From DSXH01 sp037446915 (GTDB lineage Bacteria > Bacteroidota > Ignavibacteria > Ignavibacteriales > Melioribacteraceae): a DNA stretch of 17,358 nucleotides. Below are positions 7,927 through 14,995 of the stretch, piece by piece. Location of the stretch: NCBI GenBank assembly GCA_037446915.1, contig JBBIHP010000063.1, forward strand, positions 1-17,358. The letters are read 5' to 3'. Position numbers and translations under genes: made by a program. The notes beneath the pieces are model-generated. The model was not told the DNA's origin, ran no database searches, and saw only the letters and a list, made by a program, of their open reading frames with translations. Within the stretch, counting starts at the first letter, position 1. Each line of letters starts with the position of its first letter.

Positions 7927-8469
7927 ATGTTAATTGTTCAGGATGTGGACTTAACACCAAATCCTCAGGCATTAAAATTTATTCTGAATGAAAAATTATT
8001 GAATAGAGAAACGCGCCATTTTAATAATAAGGAAGAAGGTCAAAAAGATCCGCTTGCCAAAGGAATTTTCGACATCGAAGGGGTTGTGTCGGTCTTTTAT
8101 ATGGATAAATTTATCACAATAGAAAAAGATCCCCAAACTCAGTGGGGACAAATTCAAAGACCTTTCGTTGAGTTCATAAAAAATTTTGACAGAACATTAA
8201 TTCCTGAAGAGCAGGAGATACAGGTTACAAAAGAAGAAGAAACAGTTTTATTGAAAAAGATTAATGAAATATTAGATCAGCGTGTTCGTCCTGCTCTTGC
8301 CGGTGATGGCGGCGGATTGGAAGTAACTGGTCTAAACGGTTTAACACTTAAAATCCGTTATCAGGGTGCGTGCGGTAGCTGCCCAAGTTCAATACGCGGA
8401 ACACTTGTTGCAATCGAAAATCTTTTAAGAAGAGAAGTAAATCCTTCTATAGAAGTTATACCTGATTGA
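7927..8469 (+). CDS. NifU-like (Nfu) iron-sulfur cluster carrier with Nfu_N domain
   Basis: Nfu proteins carry and hand over [4Fe-4S] clusters to target enzymes in the cytosol. The 180-residue protein has an N-terminal Nfu_N scaffold domain (about 4-92; TPNPQALKF, GIFDIEGVVSVFY, DKFITI) and a C-terminal NifU domain (about 104-178). The C-terminal domain has RPALAGDGGGLEV and the cluster motif CGSCPSS, Cys149 and Cys152. The architecture is that of mitochondrial NFU1 and many FCB-group bacterial Nfu proteins. AAAGGAG lies 6 bases before the ATG, one of the best ribosome sites in the window. The gap of 116 bases from the sialidase and a candidate promoter suggest its own transcription unit. Confidence 0.93.
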   Translation: MLIVQDVDLTPNPQALKFILNEKLLNRETRHFNNKEEGQKDPLAKGIFDIEGVVSVFYMDKFITIEKDPQTQWGQIQRPFVEFIKNFDRTLIPEEQEIQVTKEEETVLLKKINEILDQRVRPALAGDGGGLEVTGLNGLTLKIRYQGACGSCPSSIRGTLVAIENLLRREVNPSIEVIPD

Positions 8470-8492
8470 CCGGCTCATATACATTTTTATAT

Positions 8493-8517
8493 AAGGCTGG
8501 CTAAACCAGCCTTTTTT
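8493..8517 (+). terminator. Rho-independent terminator after nfu
   Basis: AAGGCTGG (8493-8500), loop CTAAA, CCAGCCTT (8506-8513) form a perfect 8-bp stem that runs into a T-run to 8517. It ends the plus-strand transcript 24 bases after the nfu stop. The convergent minus-strand gene ends 2 bases beyond; from that side the hairpin is followed by mixed A/T, so termination there is weaker. Confidence 0.88.
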
Positions 8518-8518
8518 A

Positions 8519-9145
8519 TTATTCAAAATTCTCAACTTCGTCATCATAAACATGTTCATGGAATATCTTTTCAAGTTCTTCCTCAAAGAAAAATTTTTCT
8601 TCGCCAAATGCAGGTTTAAGATCATCAAGCCATTTTGCATTTTCATCATATTCAGCAAAGAAAGGTCGCGCAATCCAATCGGGATCCCTACCTTGTAGAA
8701 ATCTCATTACGATAACATCTTCATCTTTAACTTTACTTACACCATGAACCTGAATTTTACCTGGAGTTGAACTCATACTTGGACTGCGAACCGTTATGCA
8801 TACTCCGCTTACTCTCTGGTAAGCTTCCCTAAAAATTTTCCATGCTTCAACCAATGACACAGCAAAGAAGTGCTGCGCTCCCGTATCTCGCGCAACAAAC
8901 ATATAGTAAGGGATACAATTATTATTTACTTGCTTGCGCCACATTTCAGCCCAGACTTTAATAGATAGGGTTGTAGGTATATTATCCCAGTCAATCAAGT
9001 TATCAATAACATAATTGTTAGTTTTAAATGGAAGGACATTACCAACAATTTCTATTGCATCTTTATCAGCCGTGGAGAGTTTATTCAATTGCGGTATTTC
9101 ATTACATTTTCGAAGGGAGTAGCTTTTATACAAATTAGCTACCAT
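8519..9145 (-). CDS. KamA/lysine-2,3-aminomutase-family protein lacking the radical-SAM core
   Basis: The first 57 residues (IPQLNKLS, then VLPFKTNNYVIDNLIDW at 37-53) look like the head of bacterial KamA-family aminomutases. Residues from about 61 look like the tail that follows the radical-SAM barrel: CIPYYMFVARDTGAQHFF, an SLVEAWKIFREAYQRVSG helix, then TPGK (127-130) where family members have the PLP-binding Lys of PGGGGK, then DVIVMRFLQGRDP, matching KVILRNFEG. No CxxxCxxC cluster motif exists anywhere in the 208 residues, and about 250 residues of core are missing at the joint near codon 57-58 (around 8975). The frame is open throughout and a strong AGGAGG lies before the ATG. It cannot be an active radical enzyme as read. 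Options are a real in-frame deletion, a pseudogene or a collapsed assembly. Family assignment is from memory of the motifs. Confidence 0.65.
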   Translation of the reverse strand: MVANLYKSYSLRKCNEIPQLNKLSTADKDAIEIVGNVLPFKTNNYVIDNLIDWDNIPTTLSIKVWAEMWRKQVNNNCIPYYMFVARDTGAQHFFAVSLVEAWKIFREAYQRVSGVCITVRSPSMSSTPGKIQVHGVSKVKDEDVIVMRFLQGRDPDWIARPFFAEYDENAKWLDDLKPAFGEEKFFFEEELEKIFHEHVYDDEVENFE

Positions 9146-9331
9146 ACTTCCTCCTATTTTAATTAACGAAAAGATGAATTACGCGCAAGTGAATCTGATC
9201 TAAAGAAAATTGTTTAGATAAGAATACAACGCGAAGAAACGGAGCTGTCTTTATAAAAAACTTTTAGCAAGATAAAATTTCTGATGTGAATGTCAAGTTC
9301 GGGAAATATTTTTCCGGAGGGAATAAAAAAA
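9146..9331. other. Intergenic region with small dyad and repeat-like fragment
   Basis: No gene was found. It begins with the AGGAGG ribosome site of the minus-strand gene. A perfect 7-bp dyad, ATCTAAA (9198-9204) and TTTAGAT (9213-9219) with an 8-base spacer, could be an operator. AACGCGAAGAAACGGAG (9228-9244) resembles half of the CTCTGCG-type repeat seen at 4178-4247. No convincing TAnnTTTG promoter was seen for the gene at 8519-9145. Confidence 0.35.
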
Positions 9332-9359
9332 ACCACCTTAATCCGGTGGTCTTTTTTTT
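9332..9359 (-). terminator. Bidirectional-looking terminator after the 54-aa gene
   Basis: ACCACC (9332-9337) and GGTGGT (9345-9350) form a 6-bp stem with a 7-base loop. On the minus strand it is followed by eight T residues, and it lies directly downstream of the small gene's stop. The plus-strand side also has eight T (9352-9359), so it can work both ways. That the terminator sits exactly here supports the small gene being real. Confidence 0.8.
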
Positions 9360-9522
9360 ACTTAATTGTGGTTACCTTGGTAATATCATCCAGTTTCACA
9401 AATTTTTCCTGAAATTTATAAGAGCCATTAGCTGTTTTAACAGTTTTAATAACCTTAACATTAATATGTGAAGAACCATGTTTCTTTTTTGCCTTATCTG
9501 CAAATGATTGCTGTTTTGCCAT
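9358..9522 (-). CDS. Small basic protein, 54 aa (possibly DUF4295-like)
   Basis: The reading frame gives MAKQQSFADKAKKKHGSSHI, then a lysine-rich stretch with VKVIKTVKTANGSYKF (22-37), QEKFV (38-42), and ends VTTIK. It is strongly basic, with no membrane segment or Cys. AAGGAG lies 8 bases before the ATG (9531-9536 on the plus strand), and TACATTTA (9549-9556, minus strand) is one mismatch from a -7 box. A strong terminator follows at once. The MAK start and the KVIK-VK--NGSY-F pattern recall DUF4295, a small conserved, ribosomal-gene-associated family of Bacteroidota, but that link is from memory. A ribosome-associated or nucleic-acid-binding role is inference. Its independent signals make it a well-supported short gene. 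Confidence 0.75.
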   Translation of the reverse strand: MAKQQSFADKAKKKHGSSHINVKVIKTVKTANGSYKFQEKFVKLDDITKVTTIK

Positions 9523-9608
9523 TTACCAAACTCCTTAATTTTCGGGGCTAAATGTAAAAAAAATCTGTCTTAAATAAAAACAGTTCCGGAATTGAATTAT
9601 CTTAAAAT

Positions 9609-10073
9609 TTAGATCAAATCAGCATAAATTCCATTAACAATCCGTGTTAAATTGTTGGAAGAAATTACAATCTGCATTCCCCGTAATCCCGCACTTACAG
9701 CAATAATATCAAACATTTCGGCTGAGTTATCAATAAAAGTAGGGTAGAGTTTTTTCATTCCTATCGGAGAGCATCCACCTCTTATGTAACCGGTAAGAGG
9801 CTAAATCTCTGCAACTTTAATCATTTCTATTCTTTTACTTCCGGTAGCAGAAGCAGCTTTCTTTAAATCCAGTTCGTAATTACCGGGGATGATAAATACA
9901 TTAATTTCATTTTTTTCATTACGTGCAATAAGAGTTTTGAAAACCCTCTCCGGTTCAAAACCAATTTTATTTGCAACAGAGAGAGCATCAAGCAAATTTT
10001 CATCTACAGAATATTCTATTACGGAATGGGAAATGTTTTTAGATTCTAAAATATGGATGGCATTTGTTTTCAT
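9609..10073 (-). pseudogene. ybaK: ybaK-like Cys-tRNA(Pro) deacylase interrupted by one in-frame TAG
   Basis: YbaK hydrolyses Cys-tRNA-Pro made in error by ProRS. Read through one stop, the frame is 154 residues, against 159 in E. coli. It keeps the family landmarks: FEPERVFKTLIA (39-50) with the conserved Lys at 46, PGNYELDLKKAA (63-74), then after the stop PLTGYIRGGCSPIGMKK (92-108), YPTFID and SAGLRG. Codon 91 is TAG (9801-9803), between AEI and PLTGY. Family members usually have a residue such as Leu there, one base away (TTG). TAG also ends at least four intact genes in this window, so reassignment is unlikely. The first 90 residues would lack the GYIRGG active-site part. The upstream region is lost in an assembly gap 7 bases before the ATG, so a base error near a contig end is possible. 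Confidence 0.82.
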
Positions 10074-10080
10074 AAGAGGA

Positions 10081-10102
10081 NNNNNNNNNNNNNNNNNNNN
10101 NN
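10081..10102. other. Assembly gap (22 N)
   Basis: The run of N marks a scaffold join. It removes the upstream signals of the ybaK-like gene and separates it from the end of the protease gene. The gap length may not be the real distance, so linkage across it is less certain than elsewhere. Confidence 0.99.
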
Positions 10103-10124
10103 AAGGAGAGGGTTAAACGGCTGA

Positions 10125-12197
10125 TTACCCGATCTTTGCTAATATCAAATCGGCAAGAATTTTTCCCGATTCTCTTAATTCGTAATCGCTTATACTCGAA
10201 GTTTGTGGTTGAACTTCACTTTTTTCTTTTACTTTAATGTCGGTCAATTTAGCGCGTTCTTCATCACGTTTCTTTTTACGAGCATCGGCCAAATTTCTTT
10301 CTTCTTTACGAACATTCTCATTCAAAGAAAATTCTTTTTTATTGCGATTCGAAATGAATTCATTAATCTCATCCATAACAAGTTGAAATTCCGGATCATT
10401 TTTAATTCGGTCGTCGTGTTTTTTCTTTAACTGATCAATAAATTTAGACAAATCCCCGAACCGTGAAAAATTAGCCGGTTGAATTTGATCCCATGGCAGA
10501 GCCGCCGGCATAGAGCTTTCACCAAAATCTTCATGTGAATATGGTGTTGGATATTCGATATCGGGCGTAACACCTTTATTTTGTGTACTGCCGCCATTTA
10601 CTCTATAAAATTTTGCGATTGTTAGTTTAACCTGTCCTAGTGTTTTATCTTTAACAGGAATAGTTCTGTTAAGATCGATCAGGTTCTGAACCGTCCCTTT
10701 ACCATAAGTATTTTCACCTAAAATAATGCCTCGTCCATAATCCTGTATTGCAGCTGAAAAGATTTCGGAAGCAGAAGCACTAAAACGGTTAGTTATTACT
10801 GCAAGTGGTCCGTCGTAAGCAATCGACTGATCGGGATCCTGGTTTACTTCAATAATATTACTTGAGCTTTTTACCTGAACAACCGGACCATTTTTAATAA
10901 ATAAACCAGTTAGTGTAATTGCTTCCTGTAATGATCCGCCACCGTTATTTCTTAGATCTATAATTACACCGTCAACTTTTTCCTGTTTAAATTTTTCGAG
11001 TATGGTTTTAACATCCCGTGTAGTGCTCTTAAAATCGGTTTTACCCATTCTTTGTGCTTCAAAGTCGATATAAAAAGAAGGAAGTTTTACAACACCAATT
11101 TTAAAGTTCAATCCATTTTCCTGAATATTAAGAATTTCACTTTTTGCAGCTTGCTCTTCCAGTTTCACTTCGTCCCTGATAATTCTAATTTCTTTAGGAG
11201 CCGAGTTGAAGCTATCATTCGCTTTTAAAATCTGGAGACGCACAACAGTTCCTTTTTTACCTCTTATAAGCTGAATAGCGTCATCAAGCCGCCAGCCGAT
11301 AATATCAACAAATTCTCCATCATCGCCCTGTGCAACTCCAACAATTTTATCTTCTTCATTAAGCAATCCGCTTTTATTAGCAGGTCCGCCCGGAACAATG
11401 CTTGCTACAATAGTATAATCATTTTCGCTTCTTAAAGTAGCTCCAATTCCTTCGAGCGAAAGCTTCATAGAAATATTAAAATTGGTAGAAGCCGCCGGGG
11501 ATAAGTAATCCGAATGAGGATCATACGTTCTGGTATATGAATTCATGAAGAGAGCAAAGACATCTTCGGCTTCGTATTGTAAAATAATTTTATGAAAGTT
11601 CTGATAACGCTTTATCAAAATTTCGGCACTCCCCTTCCAATCTTTACCTGAAAGGATCAGATTAAGGGCATCATTTTTTAATCTTAAGCGCCATAACTCG
11701 TTCAATTCCTCGTTAGTTTTTGCCCAGGGAGCGTCAGTTCTATCCGGTGAATAATATTCGTTTACAGAAAAGTCGAATTCGGTTTTTAATAGTTTGTTAA
11801 TGTATTGAATTCTTTTGTTCACTCTTTGTTTGTATAGATTAAATATCTGAAATGGAATGTCGAGATTTCCTTCCAATAAAAAATTATCGAACTGATCCCT
11901 GTATTTTGCAAACGATTCTACATCCGAAGCTAAAAAGTAAAGCTTGTTATTGTCCAGATTTTTAAAATATTCGTCGAAAATAACAGACGAAAGCGAATCG
12001 TTGATTGTCTGTTTACGGTAATGATATGTTGAAAATATCTGTGTAATAACCTGATCTAATCTTTTATAAGACTCATCTGGTAAAATTACTTTTGTAGAAT
12101 CTATTTTATGATCTTTGGATAACACAGCATCGGGATTTTGAGCATACAAGTTGCCAATCGATAAAAGAATCAGAATAAGTGTTATTAATCTCTTCAT
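10125..12197 (-). CDS. prc: Tail-specific (C-terminal processing) protease, S41A, Prc type
   Basis: This is a 690-residue periplasmic serine protease that degrades or trims proteins from the C-terminus; E. coli Prc has 682 residues. It has a signal peptide (1-20, ending in LYAQ), an N-terminal helical TSP domain (about 40-230), a PDZ domain (about 245-325; GIGATLRSE, PGGPANKSGLLNEEDKIVGV) and the protease core. The core shows DLRNNGGGSLQEA (414-426) and the Ser/Lys dyad Ser475 in SASASEI and Lys500 in TYGKGTVQ; the 25-residue spacing and Asp486 match E. coli Prc. The C-terminal part (about 580-690) is the DUF3340-like helical domain with a highly charged stretch at 629-662. It lies 118 bases after the acyl-CoA-synthetase-like gene. 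There is no strong Shine-Dalgarno sequence and no convincing promoter, though TACTTTG is present in the gap. Confidence 0.95.
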   Translation of the reverse strand: MKRLITLILILLSIGNLYAQNPDAVLSKDHKIDSTKVILPDESYKRLDQVITQIFSTYHYRKQTINDSLSSVIFDEYFKNLDNNKLYFLASDVESFAKYRDQFDNFLLEGNLDIPFQIFNLYKQRVNKRIQYINKLLKTEFDFSVNEYYSPDRTDAPWAKTNEELNELWRLRLKNDALNLILSGKDWKGSAEILIKRYQNFHKIILQYEAEDVFALFMNSYTRTYDPHSDYLSPAASTNFNISMKLSLEGIGATLRSENDYTIVASIVPGGPANKSGLLNEEDKIVGVAQGDDGEFVDIIGWRLDDAIQLIRGKKGTVVRLQILKANDSFNSAPKEIRIIRDEVKLEEQAAKSEILNIQENGLNFKIGVVKLPSFYIDFEAQRMGKTDFKSTTRDVKTILEKFKQEKVDGVIIDLRNNGGGSLQEAITLTGLFIKNGPVVQVKSSSNIIEVNQDPDQSIAYDGPLAVITNRFSASASEIFSAAIQDYGRGIILGENTYGKGTVQNLIDLNRTIPVKDKTLGQVKLTIAKFYRVNGGSTQNKGVTPDIEYPTPYSHEDFGESSMPAALPWDQIQPANFSRFGDLSKFIDQLKKKHDDRIKNDPEFQLVMDEINEFISNRNKKEFSLNENVRKEERNLADARKKKRDEERAKLTDIKVKEKSEVQPQTSSISDYELRESGKILADLILAKIG

Positions 12198-12315
12198 GTA
12201 ATTATTCTTTCATTATTTGATTTATAATACAGTGAAATATTCTTTTTGTTTCAAAGTAAAACTTTATTCTTGTTTAAAGTGATTAAAATCCACACAAAGC
12301 CAATATATTATAATT

Positions 12316-14013
12316 CTACTCTTCAACATATAAAAATCTTTTAATTTTTTGTGTAGGTGTTTTTTCAAACGGTTCACGCTGCTCAATTATTTTATTAATC
12401 TTAGAAAATGTGTTTACACGTTCATTTATTTTGATCAACAGGTCTTTTAGAATCTGATTAATAATTTCTCTTGCCTTACCTTCGTTAAGCTTCTGAATTT
12501 TATAAGTCTCGTCAATCTGTTCATAGTTGAGATAAATCCTGGCAACTAATCCATCTTCTCTTTCAACCACAAGTGATTCCAGAACAAAATTAAATTCATT
12601 TATAATAGATTCAACTTCTTCCGGATAAATATTTTTACCGTTGGAGCCGATGATTACGTTTTTTGATCTTCCTTTTATAAACAAGAACCCATCCTGGTCA
12701 ATTACGGCAAGGTCGCCCGTTTTAAACCAACCATCGTTATCGAACACCTCTCTGGTTTTATCCGGATCTTTATAATAACCTTTCATAACATTTGGACCTT
12801 TAACAAGAACTTCACCTTCCCCGGTTTTCGGATCGGGGTTACTCAGTTTAATTTGAACATCGGGAATGGATTTTCCGGCTGATCTTAGCCGGACATTTGC
12901 CGGAGATGTACCGGTTACAAGTGGAGAAGTTTCAGTTAACCCGTATCCTATTGCATAAGGAAATTCACCTTCTTTAAGAAACCGTTCAACATCGGCAGCT
13001 AAAGAGGCCCCGCCAATACAAAACATCTTTAATTCGCCTCCAAAAGTTTTCATCAATTTTTTACCGGCTATTTTGTGTAATTTTTTACGAACTGCCGGTA
13101 ATTTATAGAGACCTCTTACAATTGTTTTTTTATTAATCTCGGGTAAGATTCTTAAGCGGAATATTTTTTCGATAATTAATGGTACTGCAAGCATTATAGT
13201 TGGTTTAACTGTTGAAAGTGCGGGCAACAAAGCCGCTGCTGTAGGCGGTTTATCCAGATACGTTACATTGGCACCGGCAATAAAGGGTATAACCAAGCCG
13301 AGAGTTGATTCAATTGTGTGGAACAATGGTAAAATAGAAAGCATTCGATCTCCGGGAACAACATCTACAAATCCTAACGTTGAAATTGCATTTGAAACAA
13401 TGTTCGAATGTGTAAGAATAACCCCTTTGGAGTGACCTGTTGTACCGGATGTATAAAGTATTGAAGCAATACTATCTTCATTAACTTCCCCGGGAATCAA
13501 TCCAACAAATTTTAATGCAGCCTCTTTTATTTTAGCAAATTCCTTTTTACCACCGCTAATTACTTCCTTTAATATGTCGTTTTTTGTTTCCGGCGGAATT
13601 ATTGAAAAATCGTCAATTAAAATTCTTGTTTGAACAGAATCGCCCGCAAAATCTTCAATCTTATTGAAATATTTTGCAGAGACAAAAATTGCTTTACACT
13701 CAGAATGACGAAGTATATGATGCACCTCTGTTGAATGAAACTCGGTCATAATTGGAATAGCAATAGCGCCCATAGTTGTAATTGCAAAATATGCAATTGC
13801 CCAGTTGGGTTGATTTTCGCTAAGTATTGCAACTCGATCCCCTGTTATTACGCCTTCGCTTCTAAGAAAGGATGTAATTGTATCCGCTTTTCTTTTAAAT
13901 TCTGCAAAAGTAATTTTTTCCTTATTAATAAATGAAACCGAAGGAAGATCTGAATACTTATGCGATGCAGTATTTAAAACATTCAGTAGTGTTCTTGGTT
14001 TTAATTCATACAT
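12316..14013 (-). CDS. Long-chain fatty acid-CoA ligase-like AMP-forming synthetase
   Basis: This ANL-superfamily enzyme activates a carboxylic acid as acyl-AMP and passes it to CoA. In its 565 residues the P-loop YTSGTTGHSKG is at 187-197, GYGLTETSP at 356-364, TGDL at 432-435, the hinge/L-motif GRSKNVIIGSNGKNIYPEE at 448-466, and the catalytic Lys556 in PTQKIKR near the C-terminus. The overall pattern is that of FadD15/FAA-like long-chain ligases of Bacteroidota and relatives; the acid chain length is inferred. AAGGAAAG lies shortly before the ATG. The gene starts 30 bases after the CDF gene and is probably co-transcribed with it. Its stop is TAG. Confidence 0.9.
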   Translation of the reverse strand: MYELKPRTLLNVLNTASHKYSDLPSVSFINKEKITFAEFKRKADTITSFLRSEGVITGDRVAILSENQPNWAIAYFAITTMGAIAIPIMTEFHSTEVHHILRHSECKAIFVSAKYFNKIEDFAGDSVQTRILIDDFSIIPPETKNDILKEVISGGKKEFAKIKEAALKFVGLIPGEVNEDSIASILYTSGTTGHSKGVILTHSNIVSNAISTLGFVDVVPGDRMLSILPLFHTIESTLGLVIPFIAGANVTYLDKPPTAAALLPALSTVKPTIMLAVPLIIEKIFRLRILPEINKKTIVRGLYKLPAVRKKLHKIAGKKLMKTFGGELKMFCIGGASLAADVERFLKEGEFPYAIGYGLTETSPLVTGTSPANVRLRSAGKSIPDVQIKLSNPDPKTGEGEVLVKGPNVMKGYYKDPDKTREVFDNDGWFKTGDLAVIDQDGFLFIKGRSKNVIIGSNGKNIYPEEVESIINEFNFVLESLVVEREDGLVARIYLNYEQIDETYKIQKLNEGKAREIINQILKDLLIKINERVNTFSKINKIIEQREPFEKTPTQKIKRFLYVEE

Positions 14014-14043
14014 AATTTTCTTTCCTTATAAAATCAATTGTTG

Positions 14044-14895
14044 CTAAATCGGATCTACATGAACAAAGACTTTTTGTACTTCTTCCAGTTTCTCAAGAGT
14101 GAAGCGAACACGGTTGCCGATATCGTGTGAAATTTGGGTTGAATGATTTTTATCGACTTCTATATGGATCTCAATATGAAATTTATCACCTACATAATGA
14201 GAACGAAAATCATTTACACCCTTAACGCCGTCAATTCCCAGTGTAATTTTTCTAATTCTGTCCTCAAAATTTTTATCCGCAGATCTGCCCATTAAGTAAT
14301 CAATGTTCTGTCTGCCTACTTCATAACCGGTTTTGAAGATAAATGCTGCAACAAGAATTCCAGCAATTCCATCTATAAAATTATATCCTAAACCTGTCCC
14401 AAAAACCCCCAATAACGCAATTGAAGAAGCAAGCACGTCATTTAAACTATCAACTGCAGCAGCATTAACTGCTGGACTTTTAAATAATCTACCAATACGA
14501 TGTTGATACCTGTTCAAAACAATTTTAATAATAATAGTAGATCCTAGAACAATATAAACAGCCGGAATTGCTTTAACGGTTTGCGGTTCAATAATTCTCT
14601 TAATCGATTCTTCAACAATATTAATACCTACAACAAATGTGAATACAGCAACAACAAACCCTGCTATTGGTTGAGCTGCGCTATGCCCGAACTGGTGTTT
14701 TGGATCCGGCTTCTGATTTGAAACATAGACAGCTCTTTTAATTGCAAACGAGGAAATAATATCTGTAAGTGAGTTAAGTGCCTCCGAAATTACTGCAATA
14801 GAATTAGAAATAATTCCAACAATACCTTTTATAATAAAAAGGAACATGTTTACAAAAAGCGCAACGTCAACTGCTCTTTTTAAGCGATGGGTCAA
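14044..14895 (-). CDS. Cation diffusion facilitator exporter, probably manganese type
   Basis: The protein has 283 residues with about six membrane helices in the first 200 and a cytosolic ferredoxin-like CDF tail (about 205-283; His233, His240, His242, His279, Asp281). The transport site, normally Asp/His-x3-Asp in helices 2 and 5, is Asn41/Asp45 (NSLTD) and Asp149/Asp153 (DSLND). That Asn-Asp-Asp-Asp set is known from the Mn exporter MntE of Streptococcus pneumoniae; Zn exporters have His in helix 5. FGHSAAQPIAG (69-79) is the conserved loop. The start is TTG at 14895: AGGAG lies 7 bases upstream and the first downstream ATG is at residue 17, inside helix 1, so TTG is well supported. A hairpin with a T-run directly before AGGAG may regulate it. 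The stop is TAG. Confidence 0.88.
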   Translation of the reverse strand: MTHRLKRAVDVALFVNMFLFIIKGIVGIISNSIAVISEALNSLTDIISSFAIKRAVYVSNQKPDPKHQFGHSAAQPIAGFVVAVFTFVVGINIVEESIKRIIEPQTVKAIPAVYIVLGSTIIIKIVLNRYQHRIGRLFKSPAVNAAAVDSLNDVLASSIALLGVFGTGLGYNFIDGIAGILVAAFIFKTGYEVGRQNIDYLMGRSADKNFEDRIRKITLGIDGVKGVNDFRSHYVGDKFHIEIHIEVDKNHSTQISHDIGNRVRFTLEKLEEVQKVFVHVDPI

Positions 14896-14906
14896 ATAAT
14901 TCTCCT

Positions 14907-14954
14907 AAAAAAATGAGGCTGCCTATTTTTATAAATTTCTTAATAGTCAGCCCC
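14907..14954 (-). terminator. Terminator/attenuator hairpin between pepT and the CDF gene
   Basis: On the minus strand GGGGCTGACTATT (14954-14942) pairs with AATAGGCAGCCTC (14927-14915): 11 Watson-Crick pairs, one G-U and one mismatch, with a 14-base loop. Then come A, seven T (14913-14907) and, without a gap, the AGGAG ribosome site of the CDF gene. It may simply end pepT transcripts, but its position makes it also the leader of the CDF mRNA. Confidence 0.7.
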
Positions 14955-14955
14955 A

Positions 14956-14985
14956 CAAAAATAATCAGAAATTCAATCAAACAAT
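14956..14985 (-). promoter_or_regulatory. Candidate promoter of the CDF gene
   Basis: On the minus strand TATTTTTG (14963-14956) matches TAnnTTTG exactly, and ATTG (14985-14982), one mismatch from TTTG, lies 18 bases upstream. Transcription would begin at about the first G residues of the hairpin, so the whole leader would be hairpin, T-run and Shine-Dalgarno sequence. Confidence 0.4.
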
Positions 14986-14995
14986 TTAATTTCTA

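Noticed and set aside
8425..8673. 82-codon minus-strand ORF
   Set aside because: It lies in another frame of the KamA-like gene and the nfu end, and crosses the terminator between them.
9286..9471. 61-codon plus-strand ORF
   Set aside because: It runs through a strong terminator and is antisense to the 54-aa gene, which has a Shine-Dalgarno sequence, a better start and a terminator at its end. The product is low-complexity and has no recognised motif.
9801..9803. TAG reassigned to a sense codon
   Set aside because: TAG ends at least four intact genes here (hydrolase, acyl-CoA ligase, CDF exporter, pepT), so genome-wide reassignment does not fit.
14896..14995. yybP-ykoY manganese riboswitch before the CDF gene
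   Set aside because: The conserved riboswitch core sequences are not visible and the leader after the candidate promoter is too short to hold it.
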